DNA of 64,000 nt from Ceratothoa steindachneri (taxonomy: Eukaryota > Arthropoda > Malacostraca > Isopoda > Cymothoidae), in contig OZ018317.1 of assembly GCA_963969495.1 (NCBI GenBank), forward strand, positions 34,198,226 through 34,262,225, in the 5' to 3' direction. Every line of letters begins with the position of its first letter. Position 1 is the first letter of the stretch. Under the pieces are notes generated by a model. The model searched no databases, had not been told where the DNA came from, and saw nothing but the letters and a program-made list of their open reading frames with translations. Positions 40,201 to 54,206 of the stretch are shown here, piece by piece. The translations under genes and the position numbers were made by a program.

Positions 40201-43200
40201 ATGGTAAACATTTTACTTTTCAATGAGTAACGCGACGCTATAAATTGCTATGTCGGCTCATAGCTAGTTTGGCGGATGGTAACCATTTTACTTTTCAATG
40301 AGTAACTCGACGCTATAAATTGCTATGTCGGCTCATAGGACGTCGGGCGGATGGTAACCATTTTACTTTTCAATGACTTACGCGACGCTATAAATTGCTA
40401 TGTCGGCTCATAGCTCGTCGGCGGATGGTAAACATTTTACTTTTCAATGAGTAACGCGACGCTATAAATTGCTATGTCGGCTCATAGGTCGTCGGGCGGA
40501 TGGTAAACATTTTACTTTTCAATGAGTAACGCGACGCTATAAATTGCTATGTCGGCTCATAGGTCGTCGGGCGGATGGTAACCATTTTACTTTTCAATGA
40601 GTAACGCGACGCTATAAATTGCTATGTCTGCTCATAGGTCGTCGGGCAGATGGTAAACATTTTACTTTTCAATGAGTAACGTGACGCTATAAATTCCTAT
40701 GTCGGCTCATAGGTCGTCGGGCGGATGGTAACCATTTTACTTTTCAATGAGTAACGCGACGTTATAAATTGCTATGTCGGCTCATAGGTCGTCGGGTGGA
40801 TGGTAAACATTTTACTTTTCAATGAGTAACGCGACGCTATAAATTGCTATGTCGGCTCATAGCTAGTCGGGTGGATGGTAACCATTTTACTTTTCAATGA
40901 GTAACACGACGTAATAAATTGCTATGTCGTCTCATAGGTCATCGGGCGGATGGTAACCATTTTACTTTTCAATGAGTAACACGACGCTATAAATTGCTAT
41001 GTCGGCTCATAGTTCGTCGGGCGGATTGTAAACATTTTACTTTTCAATGAGTAACGCGACGCTATAAAATTGCTATGTCGGCTCATAGGTCGTCGGACGG
41101 ATGGTAACCATTTTACTTTTCAATGAGTAACGCGACGCTATAAATTGCTATGTCGGCTCAGAGGTCGTCGGGCGGATGGTAAACATTTTACTTTTCAATG
41201 AGTAACGCGACGCTATAAATGGCTATGTCGGCTCATAGGTCATCGGGCGGATGGTAACCATTTTACTTTTCAATGAGTAACACGACGCTATAAATTGCTA
41301 TGTCGGCTCATAGGTCGTCGGGCGGATGGCGAACATTTTACTTTTCAATGAGTAACGCGACGCTATAAATTGCTATGTCGGCTCATAGGTCGTCGGGTGG
41401 ATGGTAAACATTTTACTTTTCAATGAGTAACGCGACGCTATAAATTGCAATGTCGGCTCATAGGTCATCGGGCGGATGGTAACCATTTTACTTTTCAATG
41501 AGTAACGCGACGCTATAAATTGCTATGTTGGCTCATAGGTCGTCGGACGGATCGTAAACATTTTACTTTTTAATGACTTACGCGACGCTATAAATTGCTA
41601 TGTCGGCTCATAGGTCGTCGGGCGGATGGTAAACATTTTACTTTTCAATGAGTAACGCGACGCTATAAATTTCTATGTCGGCTCATAGGTCGTCGGACGG
41701 ATGGTAAACATTTTACTTTTCAATGAGTAACGCGACGCTATAAATTGCTATGTTGATCATAGGTTGTCGGGCGGAATGGTAACCATTTTACTTTTCAATG
41801 AGTAACGCGACGCTATAAATTGCTATGTCGGCTCATAGGTCGTCGGGCGGATGGTAAACATTTTACTTTTCAATGAGTAACGCGACGCTATAAATTGCTA
41901 TGTCGGCTCATAGGTCGTCGGGCGGATGGTAACCATTTTACTTCTCAATGAGTAACGCGACGCTATAAATTGCTATGTCGGCTCATAGGTCATCGGGCGG
42001 ATGGTAAACATTTTACTTTTCAATGAGTAACGCGACGCTATAAATTGCTATGTCGGCTCATAGCTAGTTTGGCGAATGGTAAACATTTTACTTTTCAATG
42101 AGTAACGCGACGCTATAAATTGCTATGTCGGCTCATAGGTCGTCGGGCGGATGGTAAACATTTTACTTTTCAATGAGTAACGCGACGCTATAAATTGCTA
42201 TGTTGGCTCATAGGTTGTCGGGCGGATGGTAACCATTTTACTTTTCAATGAGTAACGCGACGCTATAAATTGCTATGTCGGCTCATAGGTCGTCGGGCGG
42301 ATGGTAACCATTTTACTTTTCAATGAGTAACGCGACGTTATAAATTGCTATGTCGGCTCATAGGTCGTCGGGTGGATGGTAAACATTTTACTTTTCAATG
42401 AGTAACGCGACGCTATAAATTGCTATGTCGGCTCATAGCTAGTCGGGCGGATGGTAAACATTTTACTTTTCAATGAGTAACACGACGCTATAAATTGCTA
42501 TGTCGGCTCATAGGTCATCGGGCGGATGGTAACCATTTTACTTTTCAATGAGTAACGCGACGCTATAAATTGCTATGTCGGCTCATAGGTCGTCGGGCGG
42601 ATGGTAACCACTTTACTTTTCAATGAGTAACGCGACGCTATAAATTGCTATGTCGGCTCATAGGTCGTCGGGCGGATGGTAAACATTTACTTTTCAATGA
42701 GTAACGCGACGCTATAAATTGCTATGTCGGCTCATAGCTAGTCGGGTGGATGGTAACCATTTTACTTTTCAATGAGTAACACGACGCTATAAATTGCTAT
42801 GTCGGCTCATAGGTCGTCGGGCGGATGGTAAACATTTTACTTTTGAATGAGTAACGCGACGCTATAAATTGCTATGTCGGCTCATAGGTCGTCGGGCGGA
42901 TGGTAAACATTTTACTTTTCAATGAGTAACGCGACGCTATAAATTGCTATGTCGGCTCATAGCTAGTCGGGTGGATGGTAACCATTTTACTTTTCAATGA
43001 GTAACACGACGTAATAAATTGCTATGTCGTCTCATAGGTCATCGGGCGGATGGTAACCATTTTACTTTTCAATGAGTAACACGACGCTATAAATTGCTAT
43101 GTCGGCTCATAGTTCGTCGGGCGGATTGTAAACATTTTACTTTTCAATGAGTAACGCGACGCTATAAAATTGCTATGTCGGCTCATAGGTCGTCGGACGG

Positions 43201-46200
43201 ATGGTAACCATTTTACTTTTCAATGAGTAACGCGACGCTATAAATTGCTATGTCGGCTCAGAGGTCGTCGAGCGGATGGTAAACATTTTACTTTTCAATG
43301 AGTAACGCGACGCTATAAATGGCTATGTCGGCTCATAGGTCATCGGGCGGATGGTAACCATTTTACTTTTCAATGAGTAACACGACGCTATAAATTGCTA
43401 TGTCGGCTCATAGGTCGTCGGGCGGATGGCGAACATTTTACTTTTCAATGAGTAACGCGACGCTATAAATTGCTATGTCGGCTCATAGGTCGTCGGGTGG
43501 ATGGTAAACATTTTACTTTTCAATGAGTAACGCGACGCTATAAATTGCAATGTCGGCTCATAGGTCATCGGGCGGATGGTAACCATTTTACTTTTCAATG
43601 AGTAACGCGACGCTATAAATTGCTATGTTGGCTCATAGGTCGTCGGACGGATCGTAAACATTTTACTTTTTAATGACTTACGCGACGCTATAAATTGCTA
43701 TGTCGGCTCATAGGTCGTCGGGCGGATGGTAAACATTTTACTTTTCAATGAGTAACGCGACGCTATAAATTTCTATGTCGGCTCATAGGTCGTCGGACGG
43801 ATGGTAAACATTTTACTTTTCAAAGAGTAACGCGACGCTATAAATTGCTATGTTGATCATAGGTTGTCGGGCGGATGGTAACCATTTTACTTTTCAATGA
43901 GTAACGCGACGCTATAAATTGCTATGTCGGCTCATAGGTCGTCGGGCGGATGGTAAACATTTTACTTTTCAATGAGTAACGCGACGCTATAAATTGCTAT
44001 GTCGGCTCATAGGTCGTCGGGCGGATGGTAACCATTTTACTTCTCAATGAGTAACGCGACCCTATAAATTGCTATGTCGGCTCATAGGTCATCGGGCGGA
44101 TGGTAAACATTTTACTTTTCAATGAGTAACGCGACGCTATAAATTGCTATGTCGGCTCATAGCTAGTTTGGCGAATGGTAAACATTTTACTTTTCAATGA
44201 GTAACGCGACGCTATAAATTGCTATGTCGGCTCATAGCTAGTCGGGCGGATGGTAAACATTTTACTTTCAATGAGTAACGCGACGCTATAAATTGCTATG
44301 TCGGCTCATAGGTCATCGGGCGGATGGTAACCATTTTACTTTTCAATGAGTAACGCGACGCTATAAATTGCTATGTCGGCTCATAGGTCGTCGGGCGGAT
44401 GGTAACCACTTTACTTTTCAATGAGTAACGCGACGCTATAAATTGCTATGTCGGCTCATAGGTCGTCGGGCGGATGGTAAACATTTACTTTTCAATGAGT
44501 AACGCGACGCTATAAATTGCTATGTCGGCTCATAGCTAGTCGGGTGGATGGTAACCATTTTACTTTTCAATGAGTAACACGACGCTATAAATTGCTATGT
44601 CGGCTCATAGGTCGTCGGGCGGATGGTAAACATTTTACTTTTGAATAAGTAACGCGACGCTATAAATTGCTATGTCGGCTCATAGGTCGTCGGGCGGATG
44701 GTAAATATTTTACTTTTCAATGAGTAACGCGACGCTATAAATTGCTATGTCGGCTCATAGCTAGTCGGGTGGATGGTAACCATTTTACTTTTCAATGAGT
44801 AACACGACGTAATAAATTGCTATGTCGTCTCATAGGTCATCGGGCGGATGGTAACCATTTTACTTTTCAATGAGTAACACGACGCTATAAATTGCTATGT
44901 CGGCTCATAGTTCGTCGGGCGGATTGTAAACATTTTACTTTTCAATGAGTAACGCGACGCTATAAAATTGCTATGTCGGCTCATAGGTCGTCGGACGGAT
45001 GGTAACCATTTTACTTTTCAATGAGTAACGCGACGCTATAAATTGCTATGTCGGCTCAGAGGTCGTCGGGCGGATGGTAAACATTTTACTTTTCAATGAG
45101 TAACGCGACGCTATAAATGGCTATGTCGGCTCATAGGTCATCGGGCGGATGGTAACCATTTTACTTTTCAATGAGTAACGCGACGCTATAAATTGCTATG
45201 TCGGCTCATAGGTCGTCGGGTGGATGGTAAACATTTTACTTTTCAATGAGTAACGCGACGCTATAAATTGCAATGTCGGCTCATAGGTCATCGGGCGGAT
45301 GGTAACCATTTTACTTTTCAATGAGTAACGCGACGCTATAAATTGCTATGTTGGCTCATAGGTCGTCGGGCGGATCGTAAACATTTTACTTTTTAATGAC
45401 TTACGCGACGCTATAAATTGCTATGTCGGCTCATAGGTCGTCGGGCGGATGGTAAACATTTTACTTTTCAATGAGTAACGCGACGCTATAAATTGCTATG
45501 TCGGCTCATAGGTCGTCGGGCGGATGGTAAACATTTTACTTTTCAATGAGTAACGCGACGCTATAAATTGCTATGTCGGCTCATAGCTAGTTTGGCGAAT
45601 GGTAAACATTTTACTTTTCAATGAGTAACGCGACGCTATAAATTGCTATGTCGGCTCATAGCTAGTTTGGCGGATGGTAACCATTTTACTTTTCAATGAG
45701 TAACTCGACGCTATAAATTGCTATGTCGGCTCATAGGACGTCGGGCGGATGGTAACCATTTTACTTTTCAATGACTTACGCGACGCTATAAATTGCTATG
45801 TCGGCTCATAGCTCGTCGGCGGATGGTAAACATTTTACTTTTCAATGAGTAACGCGACGCTATAAATTGCTATGTCGGCTCATAGGTCGTCGGGCGGATG
45901 GTAAACATTTTACTTTTCAATGAGTAACGCGACGCTATAAATTGCTATGTCGGCTCATAGGTCGTCGGGCGGATGGTAACCATTTTACTTTTCAATGAGT
46001 AACGCGACGCTATAAATTGCTATGTCTGCTCATAGGTCGTCGGGCAGATGGTAAACATTTTACTTTTCAATGAGTAACGTGACGCTATAAATTCCTATGT
46101 CGGCTCATAGGTCGTCGGGCGGATGGTAACCATTTTACTTTTCAATGAGTAACGCGACGTTATAAATTGCTATGTCGGCTCATAGGTCATCGGGCGGATG

Positions 46201-46300
46201 GTAAACATTTTACTTTTCAATGAGTAACGCGACGCTATAAATTGCTATGTCGGCTCATAGGTCATCGGCGGATGGCAACCATTTTACTTTTCAATGAGTA
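31200..46300 (+). repeat. Right higher-order repeat domain (3,450-, 2,100- and 1,798-bp spacings)
   Basis: A monomer with a one-base deletion (aaacatttac) ends at about 31741, 33841, 35639, 39239, 42689 and 44487, giving gaps of 2,100, 1,798, 3,600, 3,450 and 1,798 bp. The tctgctc variant recurs at 37176, 40626 and 46024, again 3,450 bp and then 5,398 bp. So 28-, 24- and 46-monomer units are duplicated, and the 33.6-36.9 kb stretch is echoed 8,848 bp downstream. Confidence 0.8.
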
Positions 46301-48399
46301 ACACGACGCTATAAATTCCTATGTCGGCTCATAGGTCGTCGGGCGGATGGTAAACATTTTACTTTTCAATGAGTAACGCGACGCTATAAATTGCTATGTC
46401 GGCTCATAGGTCGTCGGGCGGATGGTAAACATTTTACTTTTCAATAAGTAACGCGACGCTATAAATTGCTATGTCGGCTCATAGCTAGTCGGGTGGATGG
46501 TAACCATTTTACTTTTCAATGAGTAACACCACGTAATAAATTGCTATGTCGGCTCATAGGTCATCGGGCGGATGGCAACCATTTTACTTTTCAATGAGTA
46601 ACGCGACGCTATAAATTGCTATGTCGGCTTATAGGACGTCGGGCGGATGGTAAACATTTTACTTTTCAATGAGTAACGCGACGCTATAAAATTGCTATGT
46701 CGGCTCATAGGTCGTCGGGCGGATGGTAACCATTTTACTTTTCAATGAGTAACGCGACGCTATAAATTGCTATGTCGGCTCAGAGGTCGTCGGGCGGATG
46801 GTAAACATTTTACTTTTCAATGAGTAACGCGACGCTATAAATGGCTATGTCGGCTCATAGCTAGTTTGGCGGATGGTAACTATTTTACTTTTCAATGAGT
46901 AACACGACTCTATAAATTGCTATGTCGGCTCATAGGTCGTCGGGCGGATGGCAAACATTTTACTTTTCAATGAGTAACGCGACGCTATAAATTGCTATGT
47001 CGGCTCATAGGTCGTCGGGTGGATGGTAAACATTTTACTTTTTAATGAGTAACGCGACGCTATAAATTGCAATGTCGGCTCATAGGTCATCGGGCGGATG
47101 GTAACCATTTTACTTTTCAATGAGTAACGCGACGCTATAAATTGCTATGTTGGCTCATAGGTCGTCAGGCGGATGGTAAACATTTTACTTTTCAATGAGT
47201 AACGTGACGCTATAAATTGCTATGTCGGCTCATAGGTCGTCGGGCGGATGGTAACCATTTTACTTTTCAATGACTTACGCGACGCTATAAATTGCTATGT
47301 CGGCTCATAGGTCGTCGGGCGGATGGTAAACATTTTACTTTTCAATGAGTAACGCGACGCTATAAATTGCTATGTCGGCTCATAGGTCGTCGGGCGGATG
47401 GTAAACATTTTACTTTTCAATGAGTAACGCGACGCTATAAATTGCTATGTTGGCTCATAGGTTGTCGGGCGGATGGTAACCATTTTACTTTTCAATGAGT
47501 AACGCGACGCTATAAATTGCTATTTCGGCTCATAGGTCATCGGGCGGATGGTAACCATTTTACTTTTCAATGAGTAACACGACGCTATAAATTGCTATGT
47601 CGGCTCATAGGTCTTCGGGCGGATGGTAAACATTTTACTTTTCAATGAGTAACGCGACGCTATAAATTGCTATGTCGGGTCATAGGTCGTCGGGCGGATG
47701 GTAAACATTTTACTTTTCAATGAGTAACTCGACGCTATAAATTGCTATGTCGGCTCATAGGTCATCGGGCGGATGGTAAACATTTTACTTTTCAATGAGT
47801 AACGCGACGCTATAAATTGCTATGTCGGCTCATAGGTCATCGGGCGGATGGTAAACATTTTACTTTTCAATGAGTAACGCGACGCTATAAATTGCTATGT
47901 CGGCTCATAGGTCATCGGGCGGATGGTAACATTTTACTTTTCAATGAGTAACGAGACGCTATAAATTGCTATGTCGGCTCATAGGACGTCGGGCGGATGG
48001 TAACCATTTTACTTTTCAATGAGTAACACGACGCTATAAATTGCTATGTCAGCTCATAGGTCGTCGGGCGGATGGTAACCATTTTACTTTTCAATGAGTA
48101 ACACGCCCTTATAAATTGCTATGTCAGCTCATAGGTCATCGTGCGGATGGTTAACATTTTACTCTTCAATGAGTAACGCGACGCTATAAATTGCTATGTC
48201 GGCTCATTGGTCGTCGGGCGGATGGTAACCATTTTACTTTTCAATGAGTAACGCGACGCTATAAATTGCTATGTCGGCTCATAGGTCATCGGGCGGATGG
48301 TAAACATTTTACTTTTCAATGAGTAACGAGACGCTATAAATTGCTATGTCGGCTCATAGGACGTCGGGCGGATGGTAACCATTTTACTTTTCAATGAGT

Positions 48400-48660
48400 T
48401 TTTTGGGTAATAAAATCGTAACTATTCGGCTGATTCTAACGAAATTCGAAACCCTTATGTTGTTTTACATTCTCTTTAGAATGATTTAATTGCCAACGTC
48501 CTCCCAAGGTTACTCCGGGATTTATTTGGCAATAACTTCGTAACTATTCGGTCGATTCTAACGAAATTTAAAACTCTCATGTTGTTTTACATTCTCTTTC
48601 GAAGATAATTGCGAAACCTCCCAAAGTTAGTGCAGGAATTATTGAAAGTTTTCAAGGTCG
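48400..48660 (+). repeat. 122-bp tandem duplication at right array edge
   Basis: The block starting gtaactattcggctgattct near 48419 recurs near 48541 with substitutions, including ctaacgaaatt and tgttgttttacattctcttt. The period is about 122 bp and there are two copies. The sequence is unrelated to the 75-bp monomer and could be the start of a different satellite or the end of a transposon. Confidence 0.7.
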
Positions 48661-49744
<1,084 letters not shown>

Positions 49745-50243
49745 TTCCTCATTAAACGTTGTATAAACTGCATTCGCTAATTTCCAAAATTCTCATCAGT
49801 CCAGAGACTTCGTCTCCTCCGTCTTGTAGTCTCCCAAAAGCCTTCCTCTTCCTCTTTTTTTGCTTCTTTTCTTTTTAGAAGGTCGATTTCATCCTTTTTT
49901 TTTGCTTCTTTTCTTTTAAGAAGGTTGATTTCTTCCCCCTTATTTTTCTCCCTTTTTAGACAGTTAATTCCTTTTCTCTAGTCCTTTTGAGTCCCTTCCA
50001 AACTTATCAATAAATACTCGTAATTATTTAACTCCAGGGTCAATATCCTCGGATTTGTACTTCTGTTTGTCTGTGTGTGTTCCCTATCCACGCTGCCATT
50101 GTCCGTCCCTTCCTCACAAACACAAACAATCAATTGAGCCGTCAATTAAGAAGTCGATCGAATTTGGAGCCGGTCAGGGAGCCAAACCCCCACAGGCGTT
50201 TGAAAGTTTCTCTATTTGAAAATCTCTCAAAATAGATTTATTT
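49745..50243. other. Pyrimidine-rich unassigned stretch with local duplication
   Basis: The motif tttttgcttcttttcttttt followed by agaaggtcgatttc at about 49857 recurs at about 49901 with small changes, a tandem duplication of about 43 bp. No gene is recognised. Confidence 0.4.
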
Positions 50244-51720
50244 GTGTTCGTGAGTGACTGTGTTATGGAATGTCCCAACGCCTATATTTTAAGAGAAAAA
50301 AAAAGCTGGGAAATAGAGATTGATGCATCACACACACATACACGACAGAGAATAATATCTTTCCTCATGTGGCACTCTCTTTCTTGGTACCGAAAATTTA
50401 ACGCCAGTGCGAGTTCTGATAGGCAACCACATCTGCACAAACAAATGTTGCCTAATAAAAAGGCACCCGCATTACAGGTGACTCCAGTCTATCGCGTTCT
50501 TAGCGAGTAGAAAGGTGTTATTTACACGATTTACTCATAGATAAAGCAGGCATCCTACTTCTGACCAACTCAGTCTTCGTTACTCCATCACACATTCGGT
50601 TATGAAGGCACAAAGAGCATAACGCGGCATTGTTGCGGTGAGACCCGACTCTGCCTGAGGGAGAACACCATTCAGCCCCGTCGTGGCTTCCTGCAGACTA
50701 TGAGGAAGCAGAGATAGCAATTTCCCTCGCGTCGGAGGCGAGGTCGCTATCAAAGACTGTCATTTGTCGGGCTGTCTAGACAGCATTTTCGATGAGACAG
50801 AGGCTTCACCAACAGGACTTAGATGTAGCATTTCCTTCTTTTGACGACCTGCGAATGGTCATTTGTTGAAGTCATCAACTTCAACGTTAAGTCATTTTAT
50901 GTCCTGACTACCTCTCCACAACAGATTTTCGTGCGTGAGTTTTCACTCTACATTTTTTGTGTCTCCTAACTGCGGTTCGAAAAGTAGCACCCACGCCATC
51001 ACGTTCAACAATAATTTTCCTCTTGTTTCTAATTCTAGTTCTTGCAATTCAATTTCAAGTGCCACTATCCATGTTCATTGCGGCTCATGCAATTATTCAC
51101 TGTTAATTCGGCACTGGTCAATGGCACTATAAGTTTAAGACCCACCCCCTCATCTCCCCTTCGAAACATCCACCATTCGTTTATTTGATTCCAAGTGACA
51201 TTTCTACGAGCTTTTTCATCTTAAAGGGTTTTATATTTGCCTCAGACGCACATTGGCGTCCGGCACGACTGCGAGTTTAAAGTAATGTCAATAGCACGAC
51301 AAGGTGGACGATTTCACTTTTACAATGGCATTATAAAAAATTCCCAACGTTTCAATTAAATCAACTGTTCTTTCATTATTGGTGTAACAGAATACGGTCG
51401 AAGCGCGACCACGTGCATATCTGTACCCACGTGGTCCTGAGATCACCGCATGGAGATTTGAAAGCACGGCTGAACCAGGGTGAGGGTGCAGCCTACGCCA
51501 TTATCACACCGCAGCTGTAATTGTTTGGACCGATTTCATTGTCTCCCATGGCCGCTTTTCAGCCAACATTCCTGCATTCCGTCATTAGATCGAAGTTGGT
51601 CGAACATTCCATTCCAACGTTATCACCCCTTCCCCCCTAAAGGAGTCACCGACTTTTCCCAAAAATCGCACGTGTGTGTGGAGGCAGCAGCCAAACCACC
51701 AAAAGCCACTTCACCAGGCG
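50244..51720. other. Unassigned stretch, no supported gene
   Basis: Plus-strand open frames at 50244-50510 (88 codons), 50935-51132 and 51480-51863 have no domain, no repeat of themselves in the window and no clear splice context. Composition is less AT-rich than the rest of the window, which could indicate a decayed gene or element, but I cannot name it. Confidence 0.35.
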
Positions 51721-52320
51721 TCTATATAATCCTTCGACTCAGTTTAGTGAAGAGGACTAATATACTTCCCACCTACCACCGCGAAGGAGTTGAAGGACGC
51801 TCCACCCTCACCTCGCGATCGAAGACATCGACGATTTCGATTCAAGAACGAAGGCTAAATTGACATCTGTAAACTCTACCATAGTCAATCGGTGAATATC
51901 TGTCGAGGATTCCTATCTCCAGAGGCCATCTACGAGTGCTCCCTCATCTGAAGCGAGAGGTAACCCGATTTCTCCCTTCGCAGTCATCGTATCCGAACTG
52001 GCCCCTTTCCTGTAACGAACATATAAGCAATTGTAACTGTTGTCGCCTGCAGATTGATCTAGAATCTGGTTTACCCAATTGATCCATTCTTTGTGTGTGC
52101 GCCCCGGTTTGAAAACCCCCCTTTAAATCACCGACCTGAATCCGACTTACTTAATCCCCTAATTAACCCACCTGTATTTCGCGTAGACATTTAACTCTGT
52201 TTGTGCCACCATTCCCTTTAAACCCAATATTTGTGTATATTTAAATATTATTTTGTTGCTAGTAAAGATATAATTTTGTCATTTTCTTTCTTTTGCAACC
52301 CCAACGTGTACCAGCTACCT
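51721..52320 (+). promoter_or_regulatory. Possible core promoter and first exon
   Basis: TATATAA at 51723-51729 is followed at about 51739 by CTCAGTTT, an arthropod initiator-like motif but only about 17 bp away instead of 30. A strong donor-like GAG|GTAACC at about 51957-51962 and an acceptor-like cgcctgcag at about 52045-52053 follow. No protein is recognisable, so this may equally be an LTR or chance. Confidence 0.18.
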
Positions 52321-52472
52321 GATAATCTTTGGCCAACTTGCACTCTGAAATATTTGTTTTAAAAAGAACCTTACAAAATTAATAATAAACCATCCCCACT
52401 GGACTCATAACAATTTCCCCATTCACTAACGGTCTTCAACCGACTTCGGCCCAAAGCCCCAAAAGTACTTAC

Positions 52473-52473
<1 letters not shown>

Positions 52474-52539
<66 letters not shown>
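52474..52539. repeat. Compound (AT)n(AG)n microsatellite
   Basis: About 47 bp of AT followed by about 19 bp of AG. Confidence 0.95.
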
Positions 52540-52641
52540 ATTGCCTTCATTGAAACCGCCCTCTTTGATTCTAGTGTTCTTCTTCTAATGTCCCTTTCTC
52601 TTACCTCTTAAAAACCTCTTGTTTCTTGTCTCTTTCTCTTG

Positions 52642-53229
<588 letters not shown>

Positions 53230-54200
53230 GCATATTCTAGATCATTCCCATCTTGGTCTTTGTCTTTTTGGTTCACTATCTCACTGCGTCTATCATTCAT
53301 TATCTTGGTTTTGGTTTATTTATTTTTCTAGCTCTGTCTACCTAACTTCCACACTATCTGTCGACCATTCACTATCTTGGCATGTCTTTTTGTTTCACTA
53401 TCTCAGAATATCTTCCTGCCTGTACATCGTTCATTATCTTGATCTGTCGATTTATTTCAGTATTTATATATCTGTCAGCTCTTATATATGTCAATTATTC
53501 ATTATTTTGGTCTCTGTCCATTTGTTTACTCTCTCTCTATAATCTATATCTTCTTCCATATCTATCATTTAATCGTTCACCGTCCTTTTGCTATGATCAG
53601 TGTACATATATCTCCATTCCCCTATCTCTGTCAATCGCTCACCATCTTTGTCACTGTCTATTTAATTCACTATTTATTTATATCACTCTGCCTGTTTATT
53701 GTTCATTATCTTGATCTTTGTCTATTTTGTTCACTAGCTCTTCCTGACCCTCTTCTCTCTCTGAAAATTATTCACCACATTGGACTGTCTTTTTGTTTTA
53801 CTATGTAATCGGCCTGTCCCTCTAACTGTCGATCGTTCACCATCTTGGTTTCTGTCTTTTTTATTGTCTTACTATTTCTATATATCTCTTAGCCGCTCTA
53901 TCTGTCGATCGTTCATTCACAATTTTGGTCTCAGTCGTTTTGTTTCCCTGTCTCTGTATATATCTCCCTGATCCTCGATCTGTCGCTCGTTTGCCGTCTA
54001 AATATCTAAATCTATCGATTGTTTACCCTCTTAGTCTGCCATTTTGTTATTTCAATATCTCTGTATATCTCCATGGACCGATTAACTATCTTGTTTTCTG
54101 TCTTTTTTTCGCAATCTAACTATATCTCTCTGCTCTTCTTTCCTTCGATCGTTAATCACCTATTTCTGAATTATATTTTGTATTTTAATATTTATGTATG
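53230..54200 (+). repeat. Pyrimidine-rich degenerate minisatellite, left segment
   Basis: Loose tandem units of about 72-77 bp built from ctatctgtcgatcgttcac, then catcttggtctctgtctttt, then tgtttcactatctctgtata and tctccctgcccctc. Individual units diverge by substitutions and small indels. The gatcgttca core lies at 53831 and 53907, for example. The same family resumes at 60633 after the 6.4-kb inserted element. Hydrophobic open frames along it are a by-product of pyrimidine-rich codons. Confidence 0.85.
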
Positions 54201-54206
54201 AGTCTA

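Larger units (their letters stand above)
9496..48399 (+). repeat. 75-bp satellite array, about 519 monomers, 38.9 kb
   Basis: A continuous head-to-tail array. The consensus monomer begins acgcgacgctataaattg, passes through ctatgtcggctcataggtcg and tcgggcggatggtaa, and ends ccattttacttttcaatgag + ta. Most monomers are exactly 75 bp. Recurrent 74-bp variants lack one g in gggcgg or one t in acattttac; 76-bp variants have ataaaattgc. No insertion, inversion or transposon breaks the array. All six frames are closed within each monomer (for example cataggtc and gctataaat contribute stops), although 75 is divisible by three. The monomer has about seven CpG sites. Two monomers (150 bp) approximate a nucleosomal repeat core. 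Function is unknown; pericentromeric or heterochromatic satellite is the default inference, not shown by sequence. Confidence 0.99.

Noticed and set aside
9496..48399. CRISPR-like array
   Set aside because: Repeats are directly adjacent with no unique spacers, no cas genes, and the context is eukaryotic. It is a satellite.
9496..48399. Satellite encoding a repetitive protein (period divisible by three)
   Set aside because: Each monomer carries stops in all six frames, and no frame of 60 codons or more exists across the array.
50244..50510. 88-codon gene
   Set aside because: No recognisable motif, no splice signals and no neighbouring coding evidence; length is compatible with chance.
53382..54201. 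Hydrophobic membrane-protein-like frames
   Set aside because: Overlapping frames in a pyrimidine-rich minisatellite give Leu/Ser/Phe/Ile-rich translations in several frames at once; also at 60,901-62,622. No gene structure supports them.
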